Positions 6,824 through 16,253 are shown, counted from the stretch's first letter. The stretch: DNA of 64,000 bases from Streptomyces fuscichromogenes (GCF_014645815.1 NZ_BMML01000009.1:118742-182741); one strand, 5' to 3'. The notes: a model not told the origin generated them from the sequence alone. Translations and numbers: made by a program.

Positions 6824-9775
6824 CTACGCCATCGCGAGCGGCTGCAGGAGGGCACGGACCTGGTCGGCCTCCGGCGCGTCCAGCGCCTCGAACAGGTCCA
6901 GCGCCTCGCGCCAGCAGACCTGGGCCCGGCCGGACTGCGCGATGCCGTTCAGCGCCTGCCCGAGGACGACCAGCACGTTGGCCCGCCGCCAGTCACCGCC
7001 GATGCCGCGCAGCACGGTCAGCGCCGTCTCGGCGTTGGAGGCGGCCTGCCCCGGATGCCCGGCGGCGAGATCGACCTCGGCCAGCCGGAACAGGGACATG
7101 CCCTCCCACAGGCGCTGGCGGCTGTCCCGGAACACCTCCAGCGCCTCCCGCAGCCGGGCGGTCGCCTCGGCGAGCGCCTCGTGCTTGGTCAGGGCCAGGC
7201 CGAGGGCGTAGCGGCCGTTGGCGCCCTTGAGGGCGTGCCCCATGGCGTCGTACATCTCCGTGCCCTGCCGGGCCAGCGCCACCGCGCTCTCGGTCCGCCC
7301 GGTGGCCAGGTGGATGCGGGAGAGGTTGCACAGGGCGCTCGCCTCGCCGGGACGGTCGTCGCAGGCGCGGAAGTTCTCGATGGCCTGGTTGAGATGGGCC
7401 TCGCCGTCGTCGTTGCGGCTCTGGTAGAGCGCGATCACCCCGAGGATGTTGGACGACCAGCAGCTGGCCAGCGGGTCGACGGACGCGGTCGTCAGCTCAC
7501 GGGCCCGGCCGGCTTCCTCGTTGGCCAGGTCGAACCGGCCGGTGACGCTGTGCGCGTAGGCCAGGGTGATCAGGGCCCGGGCCTCGGCACGCGGGTCCGC
7601 GGCCCGGCCCGCCGCCTCGCACAGGGTCGCGGCGACACCGGCGTACTCCTTGGAGTTGGTGCCGGACTCGGCCAGGTCCACGGCGGCCCACAGCACGTCG
7701 ACGGCCCGCGCGAGGAGTCCCGAGCCCGCCGACTGCCGTACGCAGGCCAGCAGCGACACCGCCTCCGCGTACAGCCAGTCCTGGGCTCGGTGCCGGTCCG
7801 CGAAGACCAGCCCCGGCCGCTCGGAGGTGGCCAGGTGGTCGACCAGCCGGTCACCGGGCCGCTCCAGGGCGTAGCCCCCGGCGGCCGTCGCCAGATAGAA
7901 GTCCAGCAACCGCGAGAGCGCCGCCTCCCGTTCGCTGGGCGGCCACTCGTCCCGTTCCGCGCAGGCACGCGCGTAGAGCCGGACGAGGTCGTGGTAGCGG
8001 TAGCGGCCGGGAGCCGCGGACTCCAGGAGCGAGGTGTCGACGAGGGACTCCAGCAGGTCCTCCGTGTCCTCCGCCGGGAGGGCCAGCATCGCCGCGGCCG
8101 CCGCCAGCGAGATGTCCGGCCCGTCCGCCAGTCCCAGCAGCCGGAAGGCGCGCGCCTGGGCCGGGTCCAGGGCGCCGTAGCCCAGTTCGAAGGTGGCCTT
8201 CACCGCCAGGTCGCCGGCCTGGAGTTCGTCCAGGCGGCGGCGTTCGTCCGCGAGCTTGGCCGCGAGCACGGAGACCGTCCAGGTGCGGCGGGCGGCGAGA
8301 CGGGACGCGGCGATCCGGATGGCGAGCGGGAGGAAGCCGCAGGCCGCGACCACGTCCAGGGCGGCCTCGCGCTCGGCGGCCACCCGCTCCGCGCCGACGA
8401 TCTTCGTGAAGAGGGCGAGGGCCTCCTCGGGGGACATCACGTCCAGGTCCACCAGGTGGGCCCCGGCCAGGTCGACCATCCGGACCCGGGAGGTGACCAG
8501 CGCCGCGCAGCCCGCCGTGCCCGGCAGCAGCGGGCGCACCTGGGCCGCGTCCTTCGCGTTGTCGAGGAGGACGAGGACCCGACGGCCGTCGAGGACCGAG
8601 CGGTACAGCGCCGAGCGCTCCTCCAGGGAGTCGGGGATGGACGAGTCCGGCGTGCCCAGGGCGCGCAGGAAGGAGCCGAGGACCGTCTCCGGTTCCGCCG
8701 CCCGGGGGCCCGCGCCCTGGAGGTCCACGTACAACTGGCCGTCCGGGAAGGCCGACCGGGCCTCGTGCGCCACATGCACCGCGAGCGTCGTCTTGCCCAC
8801 GCCGCCGATGCCCGCCAGCGCGGATACGGCCATCACCCGGCCCTCGGCCGAGGCCAGCACCTCGCTCAGCTCGCTGACGAAGGCGGAGCGTCCGGTGAAG
8901 TCGGGCACCGTGGCAGGGAGTTGGGCCGGGCGGACCGGGACGGCGGCGGGTTCCGCCGCCGGGGCCGAGGGCTCCGCCAGGGCCGGGTCGGCCTGGAGGA
9001 TCCGCTGTTGCAGGTCCCGCAGGCCCGAGCGCGGGTCGACGCCGAGCTCCTCGGCGAGCAGCCGGCGGGTGTCCGCGTACACCGCGAGGGCCTCCGCCTG
9101 GCGGCCGCTGCGGTACAGGGCGAGCATGAGGAGTTCACGCAGGCGTTCCCGGAGCGGATGCGCCGCCGTCAGGGCCGTCAGCTCCGACACCGCCTCCGCG
9201 TGGCAGCCCTGCTCCAGGTCCATGTCCAGGCGGGACTCCAGGAGTTGCAGGCGCCACTCCTGGAGCCGGGTGCGCTGTGCGTCGGCGTACGGGCCCGGCA
9301 CCCCGGCCAGCGGTTCGCCGTCCCACAGCGCGAGGGCCCGGTTCAGCGTGTCCCGGGCCTGCGACAGGTCCCCGGCGCCGCGCGCCTTCTCGGCCGCCGC
9401 CGCCAGGTCCTGTGCGGCCGCCAGGTCCAGGGCGCCCTCGCCGAGCCCGCGCACCGCGTACCCGCCGGACTCACTGACCAGGACCCCGGGGTCCAGGATC
9501 TTGCGCAGCCGGGACGCGTACGTGCGCACCGCCGCCAGCGCCTGCGACGGCGGCTCGGTACCCCACAGCGCGTCGATCAGCTCGGCCGCGGTCGCGGTCC
9601 GGCCCTCGCGCAGCAACAGCGCGGCGAGCAGCGCGCGTTGCTGCGGGGAGCCGGTGTTGAGCGGCTGTTCCTCGCGCCAGGCGCGCACCGGACCGAGCAC
9701 ACTGAAGCGCAGCGCCGCGGCCTCCGCCGAGGAGGGGGCGCGCCGCTGCTCCGGCACCCGTGGTCCACCGTCCAT
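6824..9775 (-). CDS. afsR: AfsR: SARP-NB-ARC-TPR transcriptional regulator
   Basis: Global activator of secondary metabolism; in S. coelicolor phosphorylated by AfsK and activating afsS. 983 aa from ATG 9775, close to the known 993. Domains: winged-helix Trans_reg_C from about residue 20 (R-F-S-V-L-G-P-V-R-A-W), BTAD to about 270, an Ala/Pro linker, NB-ARC with Walker A GIGGVGKTTLA (about 320-330) and V-L-V-L-L-D-N-A-K-D Walker B, then a C-terminal TPR array (about 640-950). An upstream ATG at 9793 would add six residues, but AGGGGG lies 6 nt before 9775 and M-D-G-G-P-R-V-P-E-Q is the AfsR N-terminus I recall. afsS follows on the same strand. Transcribed away from the neighbouring glycosyltransferase block. 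Confidence 0.92.
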   Translation of the reverse strand: MDGGPRVPEQRRAPSSAEAAALRFSVLGPVRAWREEQPLNTGSPQQRALLAALLLREGRTATAAELIDALWGTEPPSQALAAVRTYASRLRKILDPGVLVSESGGYAVRGLGEGALDLAAAQDLAAAAEKARGAGDLSQARDTLNRALALWDGEPLAGVPGPYADAQRTRLQEWRLQLLESRLDMDLEQGCHAEAVSELTALTAAHPLRERLRELLMLALYRSGRQAEALAVYADTRRLLAEELGVDPRSGLRDLQQRILQADPALAEPSAPAAEPAAVPVRPAQLPATVPDFTGRSAFVSELSEVLASAEGRVMAVSALAGIGGVGKTTLAVHVAHEARSAFPDGQLYVDLQGAGPRAAEPETVLGSFLRALGTPDSSIPDSLEERSALYRSVLDGRRVLVLLDNAKDAAQVRPLLPGTAGCAALVTSRVRMVDLAGAHLVDLDVMSPEEALALFTKIVGAERVAAEREAALDVVAACGFLPLAIRIAASRLAARRTWTVSVLAAKLADERRRLDELQAGDLAVKATFELGYGALDPAQARAFRLLGLADGPDISLAAAAAMLALPAEDTEDLLESLVDTSLLESAAPGRYRYHDLVRLYARACAERDEWPPSEREAALSRLLDFYLATAAGGYALERPGDRLVDHLATSERPGLVFADRHRAQDWLYAEAVSLLACVRQSAGSGLLARAVDVLWAAVDLAESGTNSKEYAGVAATLCEAAGRAADPRAEARALITLAYAHSVTGRFDLANEEAGRARELTTASVDPLASCWSSNILGVIALYQSRNDDGEAHLNQAIENFRACDDRPGEASALCNLSRIHLATGRTESAVALARQGTEMYDAMGHALKGANGRYALGLALTKHEALAEATARLREALEVFRDSRQRLWEGMSLFRLAEVDLAAGHPGQAASNAETALTVLRGIGGDWRRANVLVVLGQALNGIAQSGRAQVCWREALDLFEALDAPEADQVRALLQPLAMA

Positions 9776-9888
9776 GCCGGTCCCCCTAGACATCCCGATT
9801 CACCCCGTCAGTCTGCCTTGTTCGGACGGGTTGCGTCAGCTGGGCGAGACACCGATCACAGGCCGACACACGGTGATCCACATAGTCT

Positions 9889-11133
9889 TCACACAGCCGC
9901 GGCCTCCGCGAGCAGGGCCAGTTCGTGGCGGAACGACTCCGCGAGCAGATCGGCGTCCTCGGCACCGGAGTTGGTGAACACGCTCAGGGTGTGGCCGCGG
10001 GCGCAGCCGCCCAGGGCGAAGGTGGCCGTGTCGTCCGGCGGGACCATGGGGACCAGGGTGACCCGGCGCAGCGGGCGGCCCGCCAGGGTGCGGCCGGCCT
10101 CGCGCAGGTGGACGTAGGTACAGGCGGCGGGGGCGTAGGCGGGGGCGAAGAGGCGGCCGCGGGCGAGCGCCTGGGCGGGGCCGGGGAGGGCGGTGACGGC
10201 CGACTCCAGGAGTTTCTCCGCTCTGCCGAGGGGACGGGTGACGGTCGTGAGCAGGCCGGCACAGGCCCGGAGCCGGGCGGTGGGGTCGGGCAGCGCGACG
10301 GGGGCGGGCAGCCGGACGTTGCAGAACGCGTTGCCGAGGAAGTCGCCCCGGTCGGCGGGGCGTTGGTCGACCGGGACGGACAGCCACACCGGACCGGCGG
10401 CCTCGGTGGGGCCGGCGGTCAGCAGGCAGGACCGCAGGACTCCGGAAACGGCGGCCAGGAAAACGGTGTTGGTGGTCGCCCCGGGGTGCCGCTGCGCGGC
10501 CCGTACGAGTTCCGGGGGCAGACGCAGGACCGCGTACGCCGTCCGCCGCTCGCCCTTGCCGGGGAGCGGCACCGCCAAGCCGGCGGTCAGCAGACCCGGT
10601 TGGCCGCCCGGTGCAGGTTTCCGGCGCAGCTCGCCCGGACCGGCCGCCGCGGCGTCGGGGTCCACCGGGGCGCAGCCGTCCAGGAGGGCACGCAGCAGGG
10701 TGGTCAGCGACCGGCCGTCGAGCAGGCTGTGGTGCATACGGAAGAGGAGCGTGAACTCGCCGTCCGAGGGACCGCGCAGGAGATGGAGGTTCCAGGGCGG
10801 CTCGCCGCCCGGGAACGGACGGTGGAACCAGTCCCGTACGGCGTCCTGGAGGGTCCCCGGGCCGGTGCCGAGCACCTGCCCGGCCGGGTCCTGGCCGGCG
10901 GCCGGAGCCGCCCAGCGGTGCCGGCGCGCCCACCCCGACAGCGGCCGCCGCTCGTCCCGCACCAACTGCCGGTCCAGCCGGGACAGCCCGGCCCACCGCT
11001 CCCGCACCAGCGTGCGCAGTTCGCCGAGTTGCGGAGGCGACCCCGCGAAGTCCAGCGCGACCCCGGCGTTGGGCGGCGCGAACGGCCAGCGGGCCATGCC
11101 CTCCTCCAGGAAGGGCAGATGCGGTGCGGGCAT
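9889..11133 (-). CDS. WS/DGAT-family (condensation-fold) acyltransferase
   Basis: Predicted to esterify an acyl-CoA onto an alcohol or diacylglycerol, as in wax ester and triacylglycerol storage. 414 aa. The catalytic motif HHSLLDG sits in R-M-H-H-S-L-L-D-G-R-S near residue 140, and the C-terminal WS/DGAT domain shows D-F-L-G-N-A-F-C-N-V-R-L-P. AGGAG precedes the ATG by 7 nt. It is slightly shorter than the usual 450 aa, so a condensation-like protein modifying another metabolite is possible. It runs toward afsR (113-bp gap) and is divergent from the glycosyltransferase. No membrane segments seen. Confidence 0.78.
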   Translation of the reverse strand: MPAPHLPFLEEGMARWPFAPPNAGVALDFAGSPPQLGELRTLVRERWAGLSRLDRQLVRDERRPLSGWARRHRWAAPAAGQDPAGQVLGTGPGTLQDAVRDWFHRPFPGGEPPWNLHLLRGPSDGEFTLLFRMHHSLLDGRSLTTLLRALLDGCAPVDPDAAAAGPGELRRKPAPGGQPGLLTAGLAVPLPGKGERRTAYAVLRLPPELVRAAQRHPGATTNTVFLAAVSGVLRSCLLTAGPTEAAGPVWLSVPVDQRPADRGDFLGNAFCNVRLPAPVALPDPTARLRACAGLLTTVTRPLGRAEKLLESAVTALPGPAQALARGRLFAPAYAPAACTYVHLREAGRTLAGRPLRRVTLVPMVPPDDTATFALGGCARGHTLSVFTNSGAEDADLLAESFRHELALLAEAAAV

Positions 11134-11628
11134 GAGGCGGCTCCTGTCGCGTCGAACGGCGATCCCTGCCCCGCCCAACGCCCGCCCCCGACCTCCGGTC
11201 ACGTCCACCGCCGTCCACCGGCGTCCACCGGCGTCCACCGGCGTCCAACGGCGTCCAACGGCGTTCACCGACGCCCGGCAACAGCTCCCGCCCCCGGCCA
11301 CGTCCACCGCCGCCCCCGGGTCACGTCCGCCGGCGGCCTGCGGTCCGACCTGCCGCGGGCCTGCGGCCCGACCCGCCGTCGGCCTGCGCCCCCACCCGCT
11401 CGCGGCTCGCGGCTCCCGGCTCGCTGCCCCCCCGGCCGACGCCCACCCACACCCCCCGCGTCAGTCAACCCCACGTCCCGTAAGTCACCACGAAGGGGTT
11501 GTCTTCCACCCGTTGCCAGTCGCGTGAGGCGGCCCGGTGTCGTTGTACCGATGCCCGTCTTCCCACACCCACGGTCCCCAAGAACCGACGGGCGCCCCGA
11601 CGCCGCTCAGGAACAGGAAACGCTCATC
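11134..11628. other. 495-bp gene-free divergent intergenic region
   Basis: Separates the acyltransferase (leftward) from the glycosyltransferase (rightward). It contains the 10-bp tandem repeat at 11201-11270 and C-rich, codon-biased stretches on several frames, none with a convincing start and ribosome site. Promoters for both genes should lie here; I could not place them. Confidence 0.6.
11201..11270. repeat. Seven tandem copies of a 10-bp repeat (gcgtccaccg)
   Basis: Units at 11201, 11211, 11221, 11231, 11241, 11251 and 11261 read acgtccaccg, ccgtccaccg, gcgtccaccg twice, gcgtccaacg twice and gcgttcaccg. The period is close to one DNA helical turn, so any bound protein would be stacked on one face. 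Confidence 0.9.
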
Positions 11629-12843
11629 GTGCCTGGCACCAGCCCCGCCGCCCCCGCCTCCGCGCCCCCGCACCGCCGTGCGGACCCGGCGCACATCGCC
11701 GTGGTGAACCTGCCGATGCAGGGGCATGTGAACCCGACCCTGGCAGTGGTGGAGGAGCTGGTGCGCCGGGGCCACCGGGTCACGTACGCCATCACCGAGG
11801 ACTTCACGCACGTGGTGAAGGCGGCCGGCGCCGACCCCGTCGTCTACCCGGTGCACAGCGACGGCTCGGACGCGCCCGAGCGCCTCGCGGAGGGCTTCGC
11901 CCGCGCCGTCCACGCATCCCTCGGCTCGCTCCCCGCACTGACCAGGGCGTACCGGCACGACCGCCCCGACCTGGTGCTCTACGACGTCTACGGCTTCGCG
12001 GGCCTGCTGCTGGGTGCCCGGTGGGGCGTGCCCACGGTGCTGTGCTCGCCCACGCACCTGGCCTACGACGGCCTGTTCCCCGAGTTCTTCGACGGCGCCG
12101 CCGGTCTCGCCGAACTCCCCGGGTACGACGCTCTCGCCGCCGCCTTCACCGAGGCCGGCCTCGACCCCGCCCGCATCCACGAGGTCGAGCGGCCCGAGCG
12201 GGCGATCGCCTTTCTGCCCCGCGTCTTCCAGCGCCGGGCCGACACGGTCACGGCCGGCCGGGTCGCCTACGTCGGCCCGGCCCTCGGCGACCGCTCCTAC
12301 CAGGGGTCCTGGCAGCCGCCCCGCCCCGACGTGCCGGTACTGCTCGTCTCCCTGGGCTCCCAGTTCACCCGGCGCCCGGAGTTCTACCGGGTGTGCGTCG
12401 AGGCCTTCGGCGACCTCCCGCTGCACGTCGTGATGGCCGTCGGCCCGGACGTCACCCCGGAGCTGCTCGGCCCGCTCCCGGCGCACTTCGAGGTGCACGC
12501 GCAGGTCCCGCAGCTGGCCGTGCTCGCCCACGCGTCCGTCTTCGTCACCCACGCCGGGATGGGCGGCACGATGGAGGCCGTCCAGCACGGGGTGCCGATG
12601 GTGGCGATCCCGCAGATGGCCGAGCAGCGGGTCAACGCCGGCCGGATCGAGGAGCTCGGACTGGGCGTGCACCTGCCGCGCGAGCAGGTCACCGCGGCGA
12701 CGCTGCGGGAGGCCGTACTGCGGGTCGCCAAGGACCCGGCGGTGCGCGCCGGGGTCACCGCCCTGCGCACGGAGACCCGCCGGTCGGGCGGCGCGCCGGC
12801 CGCCGCGGACCTCGTCGAGGACGCGCTCGGAGCGGGCCGGTGA
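11629..12843 (+). CDS. Macrolide-type (MGT/OleD-like) glycosyltransferase
   Basis: GT1-fold enzyme moving a sugar from an NDP-sugar to a small hydrophobic acceptor. 404 aa from GTG 11629, which has AGGAAA 9 nt upstream; an in-frame ATG at 11551 lacks one. N-terminal H-I-A-V-V-N-L-P-M-Q-G-H-V-N-P (acceptor domain with catalytic-type His) and V-T-Y-A-I-T-E-D-F are MGT hallmarks; the donor-binding C-domain has F-V-T-H-A-G-M-G-G-T-M-E-A near residue 305 and Q-M-A-E-Q-R-V-N-A. Close to the OleD class that inactivates macrolides. The stop overlaps the GTG of the thioesterase gene by 4 bp (GTGA). Confidence 0.87.
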   Translation: MPGTSPAAPASAPPHRRADPAHIAVVNLPMQGHVNPTLAVVEELVRRGHRVTYAITEDFTHVVKAAGADPVVYPVHSDGSDAPERLAEGFARAVHASLGSLPALTRAYRHDRPDLVLYDVYGFAGLLLGARWGVPTVLCSPTHLAYDGLFPEFFDGAAGLAELPGYDALAAAFTEAGLDPARIHEVERPERAIAFLPRVFQRRADTVTAGRVAYVGPALGDRSYQGSWQPPRPDVPVLLVSLGSQFTRRPEFYRVCVEAFGDLPLHVVMAVGPDVTPELLGPLPAHFEVHAQVPQLAVLAHASVFVTHAGMGGTMEAVQHGVPMVAIPQMAEQRVNAGRIEELGLGVHLPREQVTAATLREAVLRVAKDPAVRAGVTALRTETRRSGGAPAAADLVEDALGAGR

Positions 12844-13340
12844 GCCACGCGACCCTGAGGGCCCTGACGGTCCCCGCACCGGCACTGCCGCACCACCACC
12901 GTCCGCACCTCTACAGCCGCCCGGTCCGGATGAGCGACCTGGACCCGATGAACCACGTGAACAACGTCCGCCTCCTGGAGATGATCCAGGACGCCCACGT
13001 GGACCTCTTCTACCTCCAGCGCGGCCATCCGGGACAGCCCGGTCAGCCCGCTGGCCAGGCCGTTCGGGTCCGGGTCATCTACGCCCGCCACGAACTCGAC
13101 TACACCGAGGCCCTCGACCTGCGCCCGGAACCGGCCGTCATCAGCACCACCGTGAGCACGGTCCGCCGTTCCTCCTTCGAGCTGACCAGCCGGATCACCC
13201 GTGGCGACCAGGTGTTCTGCACCTGCGTGAGCACCTGCGTCGCCTACGACCCCGCCGCCCGCCGCACCCGCAGGCTGGAGGACGACGAGCTGGCCGTGCT
13301 GGCGCGGCACGCGACCTGCGACTGCCTCCCGTCCGCCTGA
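12840..13340 (+). CDS. Acyl-CoA thioesterase, hot-dog (4HBT) family
   Basis: 166 aa. The hot-dog thioesterase signature D-L-D-P-M-N-H-V-N-N-V-R-L-L-E-M (about residues 34-49) carries the active-site Asp region; the rest is the usual five-strand pattern. GTG start overlaps the glycosyltransferase stop, so the two are co-translated. Two Cys-rich stretches (F-C-T-C-V-S-T-C and A-T-C-D-C) near the end are unusual for the family. The stop codon lies inside the first CTGACG palindrome of the next promoter, so the pair may end where the regulon begins. Substrate unknown. Confidence 0.85.
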   Translation: MSHATLRALTVPAPALPHHHRPHLYSRPVRMSDLDPMNHVNNVRLLEMIQDAHVDLFYLQRGHPGQPGQPAGQAVRVRVIYARHELDYTEALDLRPEPAVISTTVSTVRRSSFELTSRITRGDQVFCTCVSTCVAYDPAARRTRRLEDDELAVLARHATCDCLPSA

Positions 13341-13388
13341 CGAACCGTCATCCCGACAGCTGACGGTTCGTCAGATCGGCGCTACCGT
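13337..13388 (+). promoter_or_regulatory. Promoter of amidohydrolase gene with paired CTGACG operators
   Basis: CTGACGAACCGTCAT (13337-13351) and CTGACGGTTCGTCAG (13360-13374), centres 23 bp apart. The second supplies CTGACG as a -35 (13360-13365), with a 17-bp spacer to TACCGT (13383-13388) as -10. Transcription would start at or beside the ATG at 13396, giving a leaderless mRNA, which fits the missing ribosome site. Confidence 0.72.
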
Positions 13389-13395
13389 GAGCGCC

Positions 13396-14652
13396 ATGGA
13401 CACCCAGGACGGCACGTTTCCGCTGATCATCTCCGTCGACGACCACACCGTGGAGCCGCCGGACGTCTGGCAGTCCCGCCTCCCGAAGAAGTACCTGGAC
13501 ACCGGGCCCCGCATCGTCCGGGCGCCGCTGAGGGAGATGAGCTTCCTCGGCGGCCGGTTCAAGCCGGTGATGGGGAAGCCGGGGGAGGACGGCCCCATAG
13601 GCGACTGGTGGATCTACGAGGACCTGCACCGCCCGCTGACCCGCCTCGACACCGCCGTGGGGTACTCCCGGGACGAGATCAAGCTGGAGGTGATCACGTA
13701 CGAGCAGATGCGGGCCGGGTCGTACGACGTCCCGCAGCGGCTCGCCGACATGGACGTCAACCACGTCCAGTCCGCGCTCTGCTTCCCGACCTTCCCCCGC
13801 TTCTGCGGGCAGACCTTCACCGAGGCCAAGGACCGCGAACTGGCCCTGCTCTGCGTCCGGGCCTACAACGACTGGATGGTGGAGGAGTGGTGCGGCCCGC
13901 TGGCCGGGGGCCGTCAGATACCCCTCGCCCTCATCCCCCTGTGGGACGCCGCGCTGGCCGCCGCCGAGGTCCGCCGCAATGCGGCCCGCGGGGTCCGCGC
14001 CGTCGCGTTCTCCGAGATACCCCCGCACCTCGGGCTGCCGTCCGTGCACACCGACGACTGGGACCCCTTCCTCGCCGCCTGCGACGAGACCGGCACGGTC
14101 GTCGCCATGCACATCGGCTCCAGCAGCAGGATGCCCTCCACCTCCGCCGACGCCCCGCCCGCCGTCGGCTCCACCATCACCTTCGCCAACTGCTGCTTCT
14201 CGATGGTCGACTGGCTGATGAGCGGCAAGTTCGAGCGCTTCCCGAACCTCAAGGTGATGTACGCGGAGGGCCAGATCGGCTGGATCCCCTACATCCTGGA
14301 GCGCGCCGACGTGGTCTGGGAGGAGAACCGCGCCTGGGGCGGGGTCGCCGACAAGGTCACCCGCCCGCCCTCCGAACTCTTCGCCGGGCATGTCTACGGC
14401 TGCTTCTTCGACGACGCCTTCGGCCTGCGCAACCTCGACGCGATCGGCGTCGGCAACGTCCTCTACGAGACCGACTACCCGCACTCCGACTCCACCTGGC
14501 CGAAGTCCCGCGAGGTCGGCGAGGACCAGATGGGCCACCTGGCCCCCGACGTGGTGGAGCGGATCGTCCGCGGGAACGCGATCGACCTGCTGGGGCTGAC
14601 GGCGGACGGCCGGTGGCCCGGAGCCGCCGCGGCGACCGGAGCCGCCGGTTGA
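13396..14652 (+). CDS. Amidohydrolase-2 family metal-dependent hydrolase
   Basis: TIM-barrel hydrolase or decarboxylase (ACMSD/amidohydrolase-2 family), 418 aa. N-terminal I-I-S-V-D-D-H-T-V-E-P-P-D-V-W, a middle V-A-M-H-I-G-S-S-S, and the late E-T-D-Y-P-H-S-D-S-T-W-P with the conserved Asp. The family lacks the usual HxH; metal binding here would rely on the DDH, H-I-G and TDYPH segments. ATG 13396 is used although a GTG lies 9 nt upstream, because no SD is present and the promoter spacing predicts a leaderless message. Single gene under the CTGACG double operator, so probably part of the same catabolic regulon as the LLM and thiolase genes. Confidence 0.85.
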   Translation: MDTQDGTFPLIISVDDHTVEPPDVWQSRLPKKYLDTGPRIVRAPLREMSFLGGRFKPVMGKPGEDGPIGDWWIYEDLHRPLTRLDTAVGYSRDEIKLEVITYEQMRAGSYDVPQRLADMDVNHVQSALCFPTFPRFCGQTFTEAKDRELALLCVRAYNDWMVEEWCGPLAGGRQIPLALIPLWDAALAAAEVRRNAARGVRAVAFSEIPPHLGLPSVHTDDWDPFLAACDETGTVVAMHIGSSSRMPSTSADAPPAVGSTITFANCCFSMVDWLMSGKFERFPNLKVMYAEGQIGWIPYILERADVVWEENRAWGGVADKVTRPPSELFAGHVYGCFFDDAFGLRNLDAIGVGNVLYETDYPHSDSTWPKSREVGEDQMGHLAPDVVERIVRGNAIDLLGLTADGRWPGAAAATGAAG

Positions 14653-14783
14653 CGGGCGGGAAATTCCGGCCGGCTTCCAGAGCAACCCCCGTGCCGACGG
14701 GACGGTCGTACTGGAGGACGACGTGAGGATCTTGACTCCTTTCGTTGGTAAATGTCCTTTCATCAACGGGAGTTGAGTTCCGC

Positions 14784-16253
14784 ATGAGCAAGCGCAGGCT
14801 TCGTCCCCGCCTCGGACTCGTGGCCGCCCTGGCGGTCGCAGGGGCCGTCGTCGGCCCCGTGAGCGCGCACGCGGCCGGTACGCAGTCAGCCGGCGCCCAG
14901 AGCGTACGCGCCGACTTCAACGGCGACGGCTACGCGGACCTCGCCGTCGCCGCCTCCTGGGGCAAGGTCGGCGGGCACGCCCGCGCCGGGTACGTGAGCG
15001 TCGTGTACGGCTCCCGGAAAGGGCTGGACACCTCGCACCGGCAGGTCATCAGCCAGAACACGGCGGGCATACCCGGCACTGCCGAGACCCAGGACTTCTT
15101 CGGCTCCGGCCTCGCCCTCGGCGACCTGGACGGCGACGGATACGCGGACCTGGTCGTCGGTGCGGGCGGTGAGGATGTCGGTGCCGTGCAGAACGCGGGC
15201 ACGCTGACCGTCGTCTGGGGCGGGAAGAGCGGGCTGTCCGGCGGCAAGGTCGTGGCGACCGGTGTCGCGGGTGACCGGGTCGACCCTTCGCACCCCGCCG
15301 TGGGCGACTTCGACGGTGACGGTCACCTCGACGTGGCCATGACGACCCGCCTGCTGAAGGGTCCGTTCACCCGCACCACCGGTGCCGCGCACTCCGGTGG
15401 CCTCTCCTTCGACCTGGACTACGCCACCGACGACGTCGCCGCCGGAGACGTCGACCACGACGGCATCACCGACCTGGTCGGACTCGTCCACTACGACGGC
15501 GAGGACGGGGAGCCCGAGCTCTACAGCGTGTCCTACCTGCACGGCACCAAGCAGGGTTTCGACGCCCCGGTCATCCTGAAGAAGGCCGACGGCAGCCGGG
15601 TCCCCGGCGGCTCCAGCCTGGGCATCGGCGACGTGAACAAGGACGGCTACGCGGACCTCGTCATCGGGCGTCCCCTCGACGGCTCGGGGGAGACCCAGGC
15701 CGACCCGGATCGCATCGGTGGCCAGGTCGGCGTCCTGTACGGCTCGGCGGCCGGGCCCGACACCTCCCGTACGACGGTCATCGACCAGAACACGGCCGGT
15801 GTGCCCGGCACCTCCGAGTTCGGTGACGGCTTCGGCTGGGGCATCTCCGTAGCCGACGTCAACGGCGACGGCTACGCGGACGTCGCCGCCGGCTCCCCGA
15901 ACGAGGGCATCGGCAAGGTCGCCTCGGCGGGCGCGGTGACCGTGCTGCGCGGTGGCAAGGGCGGGCTGACCGGCGCCGGTGCCGTCTCCTTCAACCAGAA
16001 CACCGCAGGTGTCCCCGGTACCGCCGAGCAGAACGACTTCTTCGGCAGCCACACCGCGCTCGTCGACACCAACAACGACGGCCGCGCCGACCTGTACGTC
16101 GGCGCCCCCGGCGAGAACACCTTCGACGGCGCCGCCTGGGCCTTCCGTTCCACCGCCGTCGGCCCGACGGCCTCCGGCGCGGTCTCGTTCGGGCCCGTCG
16201 CCCTCGGCGCGCCCGTCGCCGACGCCAACTTCGGCGACGACTTCGCCCGCTGA
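14784..16253 (+). CDS. Secreted FG-GAP/integrin-like repeat protein
   Basis: 489 aa. A signal peptide (basic M-S-K-R-R-L-R-P-R, hydrophobic core, A-H-A-A cleavage) precedes seven calcium-loop repeats of the form D-x-[ND]-x-D-G-x-x-D, for example D-F-N-G-D-G-Y-A-D-L, D-L-D-G-D-G-Y-A-D-L and D-T-N-N-D-G-R-A-D-L. These build a seven-bladed integrin-alpha-like propeller, and several blades also carry Q-N-T-A-G-[IV]-P-G-T. No catalytic domain is attached, so a Ca-dependent binding or scaffold role outside the cell is likely. No CTGACG site lies before it. A strong terminator follows. Confidence 0.88.
   Translation: MSKRRLRPRLGLVAALAVAGAVVGPVSAHAAGTQSAGAQSVRADFNGDGYADLAVAASWGKVGGHARAGYVSVVYGSRKGLDTSHRQVISQNTAGIPGTAETQDFFGSGLALGDLDGDGYADLVVGAGGEDVGAVQNAGTLTVVWGGKSGLSGGKVVATGVAGDRVDPSHPAVGDFDGDGHLDVAMTTRLLKGPFTRTTGAAHSGGLSFDLDYATDDVAAGDVDHDGITDLVGLVHYDGEDGEPELYSVSYLHGTKQGFDAPVILKKADGSRVPGGSSLGIGDVNKDGYADLVIGRPLDGSGETQADPDRIGGQVGVLYGSAAGPDTSRTTVIDQNTAGVPGTSEFGDGFGWGISVADVNGDGYADVAAGSPNEGIGKVASAGAVTVLRGGKGGLTGAGAVSFNQNTAGVPGTAEQNDFFGSHTALVDTNNDGRADLYVGAPGENTFDGAAWAFRSTAVGPTASGAVSFGPVALGAPVADANFGDDFAR

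Noticed and set aside
7055..10117. 1020-codon open frame on the plus strand, antisense to afsR
   Set aside because: High-G+C shadow of afsR: sequence is Gly/Arg/Gln-rich without domains, and the minus-strand gene explains every base.
11334..11480. Transposon-end or att-site search in the C-rich stretch before the glycosyltransferase
   Set aside because: No inverted terminal repeat, transposase or integrase remains were found.
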